NCBI GenBank assembly: GCA_947491985.1
Contig: CANLLR010000008.1
Span: 21,093 to 85,092, forward strand
DNA length: 64,000 bases
Direction: 5' to 3'
From: Flavobacteriaceae bacterium
GTDB lineage: Bacteria > Bacteroidota > Bacteroidia > Flavobacteriales > Flavobacteriaceae
Numbering within the stretch: the first letter of the stretch is position 1; every line of letters starts with the position of its first letter. The notes under the pieces were generated by a model. The model saw only the letters and a list, made by a program, of their open reading frames with translations, made no database searches and was not told the origin of the DNA. Positions 33,201 through 41,319 of the stretch are shown here, in pieces. A program made the translations under genes and the position numbers.

Positions 33201-34679
33201 GCTTTACCAACAACTTCTACCAATAGTATTCTAGGAACTTGGGCACCTGCTTTAAACAATACAACAACGACAACGTATACCTTCACACCGACTCCTGTTA
33301 CGGGTCAATGTTTGGGAACTGCTACTTTGACAATTACTGTAAATCCGCTTACAACAAACGGTAGTGTAACAACAACTGCATGTGGAAGTTATACTTGGCC
33401 TGCTAATGGCGTTACATATACTACTAATCAAACTGGTATTACGTTTGTAACAGGATGTAATACGGCTACATTGAACTTAACTATTCAAGCAATTGATTAT
33501 GCTAATCTTCAATTCCCTGATACACAAACCTTATGTGAAGGACAAACATTGACTGCTTATGGACGTGTTTATGAAGCAGGAATCACGGATGTTAGCCAAA
33601 CATTACAAGGAGCTGGAATCGATGTTGAATTTGGATTAAGTACTGCAGGTGGTTCTGCTGATCCATCAACATGGACAAATTGGTCAACAGCCACTTACAA
33701 TGCTGCATCACTTTGTTACCCTTGTAATGATGACGAATACCAATTTACAACTAGCAATACATTAACTGCTGGAACTTATTACTACACATTTAGATACAAA
33801 CTTAGTTCTTGTACAACATGGCAATATGGTGGATATCCTAACGGCTTTTGGAACGGAACTACTCAAAATAGTGGTGTCCTTACAATAAATCCTGCAACAA
33901 CTAATGGTAGTGTTACTACAACCGCATGTGATACATATACTTGGCCAGCTAATGGCGTTACGTATACTAGTAGTCAAACCAATCTTACTCATGTAGTTGG
34001 TTGTAATACTGCAACTTTAAATTTAACCATTACTCCAAGTACTACAAACGGAAGCGTTACTACTACTGCATGTAATTCTTACACTTGGCCAGCTAACGGG
34101 GTTACTTATACAACAAGTCAAACCAATCTTACTAATGTAGTTGGTTGTAATACTGCAACTTTAAATTTAACCATTACCACAGCTGCAACTCCAACAGGAA
34201 GTGCTACACAATCTTTTTCAGTTGCTGCTTTAAATGATGCAACTATCGCTAATTTGGTTGTAAATCCAACTGCTGTTACATGGTATGGTTCATTGGCTGA
34301 TGCGCAATCAGGAACCAATCCTTTACCAACAACTACTGTTTTAACAAACGGCGCTACTTATTGGGCAGTTAATACTGTTGCAACATGTGCAAGTACACCA
34401 TTTGGTGTGACGGTAACTGTAACATTAGGTAATGATGATTTTGATAGTTTAAATTTTGCATACTATCCAAATCCAACTTCATCTACCTTGAACATTTCGT
34501 ACTCTAAAACGATTACTGAAATTCAAGTGATAAACATGTTAGGTCAAGTGATTTTGACGAAAAAAACAAATGAGACTGACGTTCAAGTTGACTTAGCTCC
34601 ATTTGCTGAAGCTACTTATTTTGTTAAAGTAACTTCAGATGACCAATCGAAAATCGTTAAAGTGATTAAGAGAAATTAG
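30246..34679 (+). CDS. large repeat-rich T9SS cargo protein with PA domain
   Basis: 1477 aa. Signal peptide ending in FSGFSQ, then a beta-rich N-terminal domain, at least five copies of a roughly 65-residue module ([22 protein letters not shown] ... [23 protein letters not shown]), a protease-associated (PA) domain around residues 830-900 ([33 protein letters not shown]), three [23 protein letters not shown] modules, and a type A T9SS sorting tail ([16 protein letters not shown] ... IVKVIKRN). Very rich in Thr, low in Lys/Arg, with paired Cys per module. It is probably a surface adhesin or matrix protein; no enzyme domain was seen. It is transcribed alone, with a strong terminator downstream. 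Confidence 0.85.
   Translation: [1477 protein letters not shown]
31138..33354 (+). repeat. five roughly 65-residue coding modules ([13 protein letters not shown] type)
   Basis: Modules begin near 31138, 31335, 32149, 32341 and 33148. They share PxFxQVxPICxGxxLxALPTTS, [19 protein letters not shown] and [15 protein letters not shown]. The first and second pairs are contiguous; unrelated beta domains separate the others. Confidence 0.85.
33895..34180 (+). repeat. near-identical tandem coding repeat
   Basis: Two adjacent units encode [45 protein letters not shown]. A stretch from CAAACCAATCTTACT through AATTTAACCATTAC is nearly identical between them at DNA level, so the duplication is recent or maintained by conversion. 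A third, diverged unit starts near 33355. Confidence 0.85.
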
Positions 34680-34697
34680 ACTTAGAATAATTTACAC

Positions 34698-34727
34698 AAA
34701 AAGGTTGTCAGAAATGGCAACCTTTTT
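34698..34727. terminator. bidirectional terminator between convergent genes
   Basis: AAAAAGGTTG and CAACCTTTTT form a 10-bp stem with A and T runs on either side, between the ends of the plus-strand T9SS gene and the minus-strand beta-mannosidase gene. Confidence 0.88.
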
Positions 34728-34752
34728 TTATTGGAATAAATTCGTAATTTGT

Positions 34753-37248
34753 TTAGTTTATTGTATCAAATAAAGATCTAATTACGATATTCTGTTCTGG
34801 TTTGGAAAGTGTAACTTGTACTTTTTGATTGGGAAGTAGATCAAAATAATTATCGCTAAAAAAAACATCTTTGCCCGATAGAAAAACGTTTTTTGCCAAA
34901 ACATCGGAAGTAAGCTCAATTGTAGTTGGATTAATTTGCGTGATTGTAATCGTTGGTTTACTCAATTTTAAATCTTTTGGCTTTACAAAATAGTAGTTAG
35001 CGTTCGTTATTTTTGTTGCCGATGTAAATGACATCACTACTATTAGTTCTTCTAACGAAGTGTTCTTTAAATCACTCTTATAAATCTCATAATATACCAA
35101 ACTAGAATTGGCTGCTACAGTGACAGACTCATTTATTTCCAAAAGTTTTTTTCCGCTAAAATCTATAATCGCTAAAACCAGCTCTCCCTTATGTTCTTTT
35201 AAATCATCGTTGATGACAAACATTTTATATGTTTCCGCTTCTTGGTGCATAGAAATTAGTACATTCTCAAAACTTTTTTTGGCTTGATAATGAAAAGCTT
35301 TCCATCGTCCAAAATAATCCACAGAACTCCAAGATGTTACTGGCCAACAATCGTTAAGTTGCCAATACAACGTCCCCATACAATTGGGTTTGGCTCTGCG
35401 ATGCGCTTCTATCGCTGTTTTCATTCCGTCTGCTTGAAGTAATTGCGAAACATACGCAACATCCTCAAACGATTTTGGAAGTTTATAATCACGCTCCATG
35501 TATGTTGTAATAGTTTGATAACCTGTAGGATGTTTTTGATGGTTTTTTACCGCTTCGGAATCCCAATTCAAATCAACTTTATTGGCAAAAGATTGAAAAG
35601 TTTCCAAGCTTGGCATTCCTTGAAAACCGTATTCACTCATAAATCGTCCTACTTTTTTTTCATAGACCTCAAAAGGTTCCATTCCCCACCAAACACCCCA
35701 ATAATGTGAATCGCCTTCTAACATACTTTCTTTTTTTCCCCAACCAATCGACGGTGAAGAAGGCCAATAGCGATTTTCATTACTTGGAAGCAAACTGTCT
35801 AAAGTTCTCGGAATTACTTCATGAAACAATTTTTTATAATCGTTCCAAATTAAAGCTTCTTGATCTGGGGTATAGTTAAATTGTTTTTGCCAGCCCCAAT
35901 TTTTCCATCCTTCATCACTTTCGTTATTGCCACACCAAAGCGCGACGCTCGGGTGGTTTTGCAATCGTGTTACATTGTCAATTACTTCGTTTTTTACTGT
36001 TTCTAAAAAAGTTGCATCACCAGGATACATCGCACAAGCAAACATAAAATCTTGCCAAACTAAAATCCCGTTGGCATCACATTCGTCATAAAAAATAGCA
36101 TCAGCATATACGCCTCCTCCCCAAACGCGCAACATATTCATATTGGCATCAACTGCATTTTTTACAATACTTTTATATGCGGCATCGGAGACTCTTGGTA
36201 AAAAACTATCGGGCGGAATGTAATTTGCTCCTTTCATAAAAACGGGCACACCATTGACTTTAAAGTAGAAACTTTTACCAATTGCATCTTTCTCTTGAAT
36301 AAATTCGATGGTACGTAAGCCAATCTTGAAATGAGTTTGTGCTAATCTTTTACTATTACACGATAATTCGACAACAAAAGAATACAAATAAGGTTCTCCT
36401 AGTCCATTAGGCCACCATCGTTTTGGTTGCTCAATTTGATAGGGTACAACAATTGTGTTTATTCCTTTTTTTAATTTAACAGTAACGCTTTTGTCGTTAA
36501 TTTTTAATTCAAAGTTTCCGTTATTGTTAGCTTCTATTGTAGCACTAAACTCCAATTGCGCCATTTTATCGATGACCGATTTTTGAAAATGTTTTACATT
36601 TAAAAGTGTTGCTTTATTCCAAAATTGCAAATGAACCTCTTTCCAAATTCCAGCCGTAACGAATCTCGGTCCCCAATCCCAGCCGAACTGATATTGTGCT
36701 TTTCGTGTGAAGACTTTTTCGTCTCCTGGTAAAATATAGGTCAATTTTTTAGCTTCTTCTTTACCTTTTTGAACGGCTGAGGCAAAAACAATTCGCAGTA
36801 CATTTTTTCCGACTTTTAACTGGTTTTTTACAGCAACTTTCCATCTTCTGAACATGTTGTCTGCTATTAAAATTTTGGTGTCGTTTAAAAAAACTTCGGC
36901 GTACGTATCCAATCCATCAAACTGTAATAAGCAATTTTCGTTGGCTAATTCTTCATTTGAAATTATAAAAGAGGTTTGATATTCCCAATCTTCATTTTCA
37001 ATCCATTGCAATTGTTTTTCATTCGCACCAAAAAAAGGATCTTGAATTACTTTATTCCAATACAAATCGGTATGCACCGTTCCTGGCACTTTTGCCGCTA
37101 ACCAATTGGTATCTGATTTCTTTTTGAAAGTCCATTTTTCTGAACTTAAATTACGTGTTGTATTTTGAGCGAAACTACTTACAGTACCAAGTAATAGTAT
37201 ACAATAAATTAGTTTTAAAGAAGAACCATATAAGGCATTTACAGACAT
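34753..37248 (-). CDS. beta-mannosidase, glycoside hydrolase family 2
   Basis: 831 aa with signal peptide (LIYCILLLGTVSSFAQ), the GH2 sugar-binding domain (VPGTVHTDLYWNKVIQDPFFGANEKQLQWIENEDWEY), an Ig-like domain and a TIM barrel. The acid/base Glu lies in LWCGNNESDEGW and the nucleophile Glu in MSEYGFQGMPS. The MLRVWGGGVYADAIFYDECDANGILVWQDFMFACA segment is typical of beta-mannosidases. It removes terminal beta-linked mannose, such as the Man-beta-1,4-GlcNAc of N-glycan cores. The start codon abuts the cutC stop, in one operon with hexosaminidase and glycosylasparaginase. Confidence 0.92.
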   Translation of the reverse strand: MSVNALYGSSLKLIYCILLLGTVSSFAQNTTRNLSSEKWTFKKKSDTNWLAAKVPGTVHTDLYWNKVIQDPFFGANEKQLQWIENEDWEYQTSFIISNEELANENCLLQFDGLDTYAEVFLNDTKILIADNMFRRWKVAVKNQLKVGKNVLRIVFASAVQKGKEEAKKLTYILPGDEKVFTRKAQYQFGWDWGPRFVTAGIWKEVHLQFWNKATLLNVKHFQKSVIDKMAQLEFSATIEANNNGNFELKINDKSVTVKLKKGINTIVVPYQIEQPKRWWPNGLGEPYLYSFVVELSCNSKRLAQTHFKIGLRTIEFIQEKDAIGKSFYFKVNGVPVFMKGANYIPPDSFLPRVSDAAYKSIVKNAVDANMNMLRVWGGGVYADAIFYDECDANGILVWQDFMFACAMYPGDATFLETVKNEVIDNVTRLQNHPSVALWCGNNESDEGWKNWGWQKQFNYTPDQEALIWNDYKKLFHEVIPRTLDSLLPSNENRYWPSSPSIGWGKKESMLEGDSHYWGVWWGMEPFEVYEKKVGRFMSEYGFQGMPSLETFQSFANKVDLNWDSEAVKNHQKHPTGYQTITTYMERDYKLPKSFEDVAYVSQLLQADGMKTAIEAHRRAKPNCMGTLYWQLNDCWPVTSWSSVDYFGRWKAFHYQAKKSFENVLISMHQEAETYKMFVINDDLKEHKGELVLAIIDFSGKKLLEINESVTVAANSSLVYYEIYKSDLKNTSLEELIVVMSFTSATKITNANYYFVKPKDLKLSKPTITITQINPTTIELTSDVLAKNVFLSGKDVFFSDNYFDLLPNQKVQVTLSKPEQNIVIRSLFDTIN

Positions 37249-37932
37249 TTAGTATCGTTTTAGATTGGATAGTAATGCGATTATTTCTATGGGATTTGCC
37301 ATTTGATTTCCATCTGTTATTGCAGAAGAGTGAAAATAGTTGGCTTTTGTTTTTTGTTGGATACTTTTACAATTTGACGAACGCAGTCCGCCACCGGGCA
37401 TTATGACAATTCGATTATTGGCCATTTTTACCAAAGCGGCTAAGCTATCAACGCCTGTTTCAACATAGGGCATTTGACCTGAGGTTAGAATCGTTTGAAA
37501 GCCACATTTGATAGTATCTTCTAAGGATTGGAAAGCTTCTGAGACTTCATCAAACGCACGATGAAAGGTACACGGAAATGGTTTTGCCAAAGCGATCAGT
37601 TCAGAATTTTGCTCTTTATTAATTGTATTGTCCTCTTTTAAAATTCCGAAAACAAAACCATCAACTTTTTCCTTTTTAAGTTCATTAATGGAGGTTTTCA
37701 TTTGTTGAAACTCTTCCTTCGAATACACAAAATTGCCACCTCTTGGTCGAATCATCACAAATAAATCGATAGTTAGGGATGCTCTAGCTTTTCGTGTCAT
37801 TGCAACAGAAGGTGTTGTTCCTCCGACATCAAATCCGTCACAAAGTTCAACTCTATCTGCACCATTTTGTTGGGCGATTAACGCTGAATTTAAATTGAAA
37901 CAGGCGATTTCGAGTTTAGTTGCTAAAACCAT
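37249..37932 (-). CDS. cutC: CutC family protein
   Basis: 227-aa TIM-barrel protein of the CutC family: ACFNLNSALIAQQNGADRVELCDGFDVGGTTPS at the N-terminus, VMIRPRGGNFVYS, and GFQTILTSGQ ... IVIMPGGGLRSSN at the C-terminus. Named for a proposed link to copper homeostasis, but its biochemical function is poorly established. Here it lies inside a glycan-degradation operon, abutting the beta-mannosidase start, which hints at a role unrelated to copper in this organism (inference). No signal peptide, so cytoplasmic. Confidence 0.9.
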   Translation of the reverse strand: MVLATKLEIACFNLNSALIAQQNGADRVELCDGFDVGGTTPSVAMTRKARASLTIDLFVMIRPRGGNFVYSKEEFQQMKTSINELKKEKVDGFVFGILKEDNTINKEQNSELIALAKPFPCTFHRAFDEVSEAFQSLEDTIKCGFQTILTSGQMPYVETGVDSLAALVKMANNRIVIMPGGGLRSSNCKSIQQKTKANYFHSSAITDGNQMANPIEIIALLSNLKRY

Positions 37933-37958
37933 ATAAAAAAATATAAGGCTATGTAAGT

Positions 37959-38951
37959 TTACTTTAAAAAATAGTCGGCATCAATTAATTTATTGCCTGA
38001 GTTATCGTTAACAGCATAATTAAATCCGCCTTGAATGCAATACGAACCATATACACCTTGCTTATTCAAAGCTATAAATCCGACTTGAATGTCTTTGAGA
38101 TTTTTATTGCGACTTTTGGTCAATTTCACAATCCGACTAACGGCTTCTTCACACGCTTTTTGAGGCGATTTGCCTTGACGCATCAGTTCGACTACCAAAT
38201 GACAACCTGCAATCCGTATAACTTCTTCTCCATGACCTGTAGCTGTTGCTGCGCCAATCTCATTGTCTACATACAAACCCGCTCCAATAATAGGAGAATC
38301 GCCCACTCGTCCGTGCATTTTGAATGCCATTCCACTTGTGGTGCAGGCTCCTGATAAATTCCCATTACTATCCAAAGCAATCATTCCGATGGTATCGTGA
38401 TTTTCAATATTGGCAATGGGTTTATACTGACTGGTTTTGAGCCAATCCTTCCATTCTTTTTCGGATGCTTCTACTAATAAATTTTCTTTTTTAAATCCTT
38501 GTGATAAAGCAAATTGCAATGCACCATCACCAACTAACATGACGTGCGGTGTTTTTTCCATTACGGCTCTTGCCACAGAAATGGGATGTTTGATGTGTTC
38601 TAAACAAGCCACTGATCCAATATTAGCAAACTCATCCATGATGCACGCGTCGAGTGTTACTCGTCCGTCTCTATCAGGTCTTCCGCCAAAGCCAACACTT
38701 CTCTCGTTGGAATCACCTTCGGGAATTTTCACTCCAGCTTCAACAGCATCCAAAGCGCGTCCATTATTCTTTAAAATTTCCCATGCAGCACCATTGGCTT
38801 GTACGCCAAAGTTCCATGTAGAGATAACAATAGGTTTATTGACTTTACCCTTTGGAATATATTGTACCTCATCTTTACGGGCGAAAGAAGGAAGTGCTAA
38901 AGCAATCGAGCCTGCTGCAGCCGTTTTAATAAAATTTCTACGATCTGTCAT
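37959..38951 (-). CDS. N4-(beta-N-acetylglucosaminyl)-L-asparaginase (glycosylasparaginase)
   Basis: Cleaves the bond between GlcNAc and asparagine, the last step of N-glycoprotein breakdown. 330 aa with a Tat-like signal (MTDRRNFIKTAAAGSIALALPSFA). Autoproteolytic Ntn-hydrolase site: NHDTIGMIALDSNGNLSGACTTSG, where the Thr after HD becomes the new N-terminus of the beta subunit. The downstream GRVGDSPIIGAGLYVDNEIGAATATGHGE loop binds substrate. A close enzyme is known from Elizabethkingia (Flavobacterium) meningosepticum. The start abuts the hexosaminidase stop. Confidence 0.93.
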   Translation of the reverse strand: MTDRRNFIKTAAAGSIALALPSFARKDEVQYIPKGKVNKPIVISTWNFGVQANGAAWEILKNNGRALDAVEAGVKIPEGDSNERSVGFGGRPDRDGRVTLDACIMDEFANIGSVACLEHIKHPISVARAVMEKTPHVMLVGDGALQFALSQGFKKENLLVEASEKEWKDWLKTSQYKPIANIENHDTIGMIALDSNGNLSGACTTSGMAFKMHGRVGDSPIIGAGLYVDNEIGAATATGHGEEVIRIAGCHLVVELMRQGKSPQKACEEAVSRIVKLTKSRNKNLKDIQVGFIALNKQGVYGSYCIQGGFNYAVNDNSGNKLIDADYFLK

Positions 38952-41219
38952 TTATTCTACCATTATTTCATCTGCAAACAACCACGCTGGTGAGCCTTCA
39001 CCTGGAGATCCAACTGGAATTTTGTCTATTTTTTTGGCGATGACTTTTATAAATTTGGCGTTTTCTTTGGGAAAAGGCATGACAACACTACCTTTTTGAT
39101 TTGAAATTTCCTTATCAGAAACCAATTTTACACTTTTAAATTTAACACCATCATTAGATAGGAAAACTTCAATACTTTTGGGGTAGTGAATCCAACTTCC
39201 AGTGCTTTGAAGTACATCAACGGTAACTTTAGAAACAGTTGTGACAACCCCTAAATCGATTGTAGCATTCAAATCATTTCCTAAAAAACCCAGCCAATCG
39301 CGACTGAATTTTTGCATGCTGCCACGCATACCGTCTACTAAAGTAAATTTACCCCCAATAGCATAACTCTGATGTGGCGCTGTAACAAGCGTTATTGCTT
39401 TTCCAGTTGATTGTGTGATCAGAACAGGTTGTTCGATAACAACACCTTTTTGTTTTGTTCCTTCAAAATAAGCCGCTTTTAAGGTGCTACTTTCTGTTAT
39501 AATGAAAGGGCCGTCATATTCTTTTGATTGCAACGAGGGAGCATCTCCATTGGTTGTATAGTACACCCCTTTGTTTCCGTAAGCCGATTTTAAAGTAAAT
39601 TCGACTCCTTTTCCTGTTTTAGCAGGAGCTACATTGGACGTAATTTGAAAAATTGATTTACTGTAATTAACGCTCATTCGGTCTAACACGTCAAAATGTT
39701 TGATTAATCGAGTTTGAAAATTGGCATAGTCGCTAGGCTTAGACGTTCCCCATACCACTTCGGACAAAGCAGCCATACGGGGCATCGCCATGTATTCTAC
39801 TTCTTGTGGTGTGTTGATGTATTCGGTCCAAACATTTCCTTGAGCACCTAAAATATGCTTTCCTTCTTCTGCAGTTAATTCGGCGGGAATAGGATTAAAA
39901 GAATATACTTTTTCTACTGTAGCGTAACCACCAAAAGCGAGCGGTTCGTGTTTTGGATCACCTTGATAATGATCAAAATAACAATGCGAACCAGGACTCA
40001 TTATTACATCATGATTTTCTTTGGCTGCTACAATTCCCCCTTCAGTTCCACGCCAACTCATTACGGTTGCGTTTGGACCCAAACCACCTTCTAAGATTTC
40101 GTCCCAACCAATTAACTTTTTACCATAGGCGTTTAAAAACTGCCCCATACGGGTAATAAAATAACTTTGCAATTGCATTTCATCGGTTAGTCCTTCTCTT
40201 TGCATCAATGCTTGACAGTTGGAGCAGGATTTCCATCGCACTTTACTGCATTCATCGCCGCCGATATGAATATACTCTGATGGGAATAATACCATTACTT
40301 CATCCAATATCTCTTGTAGAAACTGAAACGTTTCTTCTTTCGGACAAAATACATCGTCATAATTTCCCCATTTCGTACCTACATCAAACGGCCCACCTGT
40401 GCAGGAATATTGTGGGTAAGCAGCCAAAGCAGCCATAGCGTGACCTGGCATCTCGATTTCAGGAATAATGGTCACGTGCCGTTGTTGCGCATAAGCAACC
40501 ACGTCTTTTATTTCCTCTTGAGTGTAAAAACCGCGGTAGGTTTTGTCGTCAAAACGTTGTTCGCTATAATGTCCAATCATCGATTTAAACCGAATGGAAC
40601 CCAATTGCGTCAATCTTGGATATTGCAAAATTTCGATACGCCATCCTTGATCGTCTGTTAAGTGCCAATGAAATGTATTCATTTTATACATGGCGAGATA
40701 ATCGATATATTTTTTTATAAAATCGACAGCGAAGAAATGGCGACTCACATCGAGATGCATACCGCGCCACTTAAATTTGGGTTCATCTTTTATGGTAAGA
40801 CAAGGCGCTTCGGCTTCTTTAAATTTGTTAGCAGGAAGCAATTGTATCAGAGTTTGAAAAGCGTAAAAAACACCTTTGTTCCCTATTGATTTAATAATTA
40901 TTTGCGTTGGAGTGATGGTTAATTCGTATTTTTCTGAAGTGGTGTCAGCAGGGTTCTCGACACTAATAGAAATACTATTGTCGTTACTTTTAGATTTTGT
41001 TTCAACGTTTAACTCATACCCATACTTGTTTAAAAGAAACGAATTAAACAAAGCGATTTCATTGTTGTTTTTATCCTTTGAAAGAAAAAAAGTAGCCTTA
41101 TTTATGGTAAAGTTTCCTGAACCTAATTGCATTTCTTTTGGATGTGGAATGAGTGGCAGTGTTGTTTGAGAGTATCCAAGAGTTGTGAATAGCAATAAGA
41201 AGAAAAATATCTTTTTCAT
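38952..41219 (-). CDS. beta-N-acetylhexosaminidase, glycoside hydrolase family 20
   Basis: 755 aa, first gene of the glycan operon. Signal peptide MKKIFFFLLLFTTLGYSQ; GH20b-type domain; catalytic barrel with RGMHLDVSRHF, HWHLTDDQGWRIEI and the Asp-Glu catalytic pair in YIHIGGDECSKVRW; then a C-terminal chitobiase-type domain and an F5/8-type (discoidin-like) domain (SRDWLGFLGNDLNATIDLG ... VDVLQSTGSWIHYPKSIEVFLS). Releases terminal GlcNAc or GalNAc. In this operon it could free the chitobiose-core GlcNAc of N-glycans ahead of glycosylasparaginase. Confidence 0.93.
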   Translation of the reverse strand: MKKIFFFLLLFTTLGYSQTTLPLIPHPKEMQLGSGNFTINKATFFLSKDKNNNEIALFNSFLLNKYGYELNVETKSKSNDNSISISVENPADTTSEKYELTITPTQIIIKSIGNKGVFYAFQTLIQLLPANKFKEAEAPCLTIKDEPKFKWRGMHLDVSRHFFAVDFIKKYIDYLAMYKMNTFHWHLTDDQGWRIEILQYPRLTQLGSIRFKSMIGHYSEQRFDDKTYRGFYTQEEIKDVVAYAQQRHVTIIPEIEMPGHAMAALAAYPQYSCTGGPFDVGTKWGNYDDVFCPKEETFQFLQEILDEVMVLFPSEYIHIGGDECSKVRWKSCSNCQALMQREGLTDEMQLQSYFITRMGQFLNAYGKKLIGWDEILEGGLGPNATVMSWRGTEGGIVAAKENHDVIMSPGSHCYFDHYQGDPKHEPLAFGGYATVEKVYSFNPIPAELTAEEGKHILGAQGNVWTEYINTPQEVEYMAMPRMAALSEVVWGTSKPSDYANFQTRLIKHFDVLDRMSVNYSKSIFQITSNVAPAKTGKGVEFTLKSAYGNKGVYYTTNGDAPSLQSKEYDGPFIITESSTLKAAYFEGTKQKGVVIEQPVLITQSTGKAITLVTAPHQSYAIGGKFTLVDGMRGSMQKFSRDWLGFLGNDLNATIDLGVVTTVSKVTVDVLQSTGSWIHYPKSIEVFLSNDGVKFKSVKLVSDKEISNQKGSVVMPFPKENAKFIKVIAKKIDKIPVGSPGEGSPAWLFADEIMVE

Positions 41220-41271
41220 ATATGTAATTATTTTTTATAAAAATAAGAAAAAAAAAGAATGTTACGTATAA

Positions 41272-41302
41272 AAAAAAGCCCTCCAAATGGAAGGCTTTTT
41301 TT
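41272..41302 (-). terminator. hppA terminator
   Basis: AAAAAAGCCCTCC-AAAT-GGAAGGCTTTTTT, stem with one bulge, 18 bp after the minus-strand stop of the pyrophosphatase gene. Confidence 0.87.
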
Positions 41303-41319
41303 AAATATATATTTATAAA

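Noticed and set aside
31138-34180. Regularly spaced repeats that could suggest a CRISPR array
   Set aside because: The repeats are about 195 bp or 140 bp long, in frame, and encode protein modules; no short repeats with unique spacers and no cas genes were seen.
38437-39099. 220-aa plus-strand ORF
   Set aside because: Antisense to glycosylasparaginase and the end of the hexosaminidase gene, both with clear catalytic motifs; long shadow ORFs arise from codon bias here.
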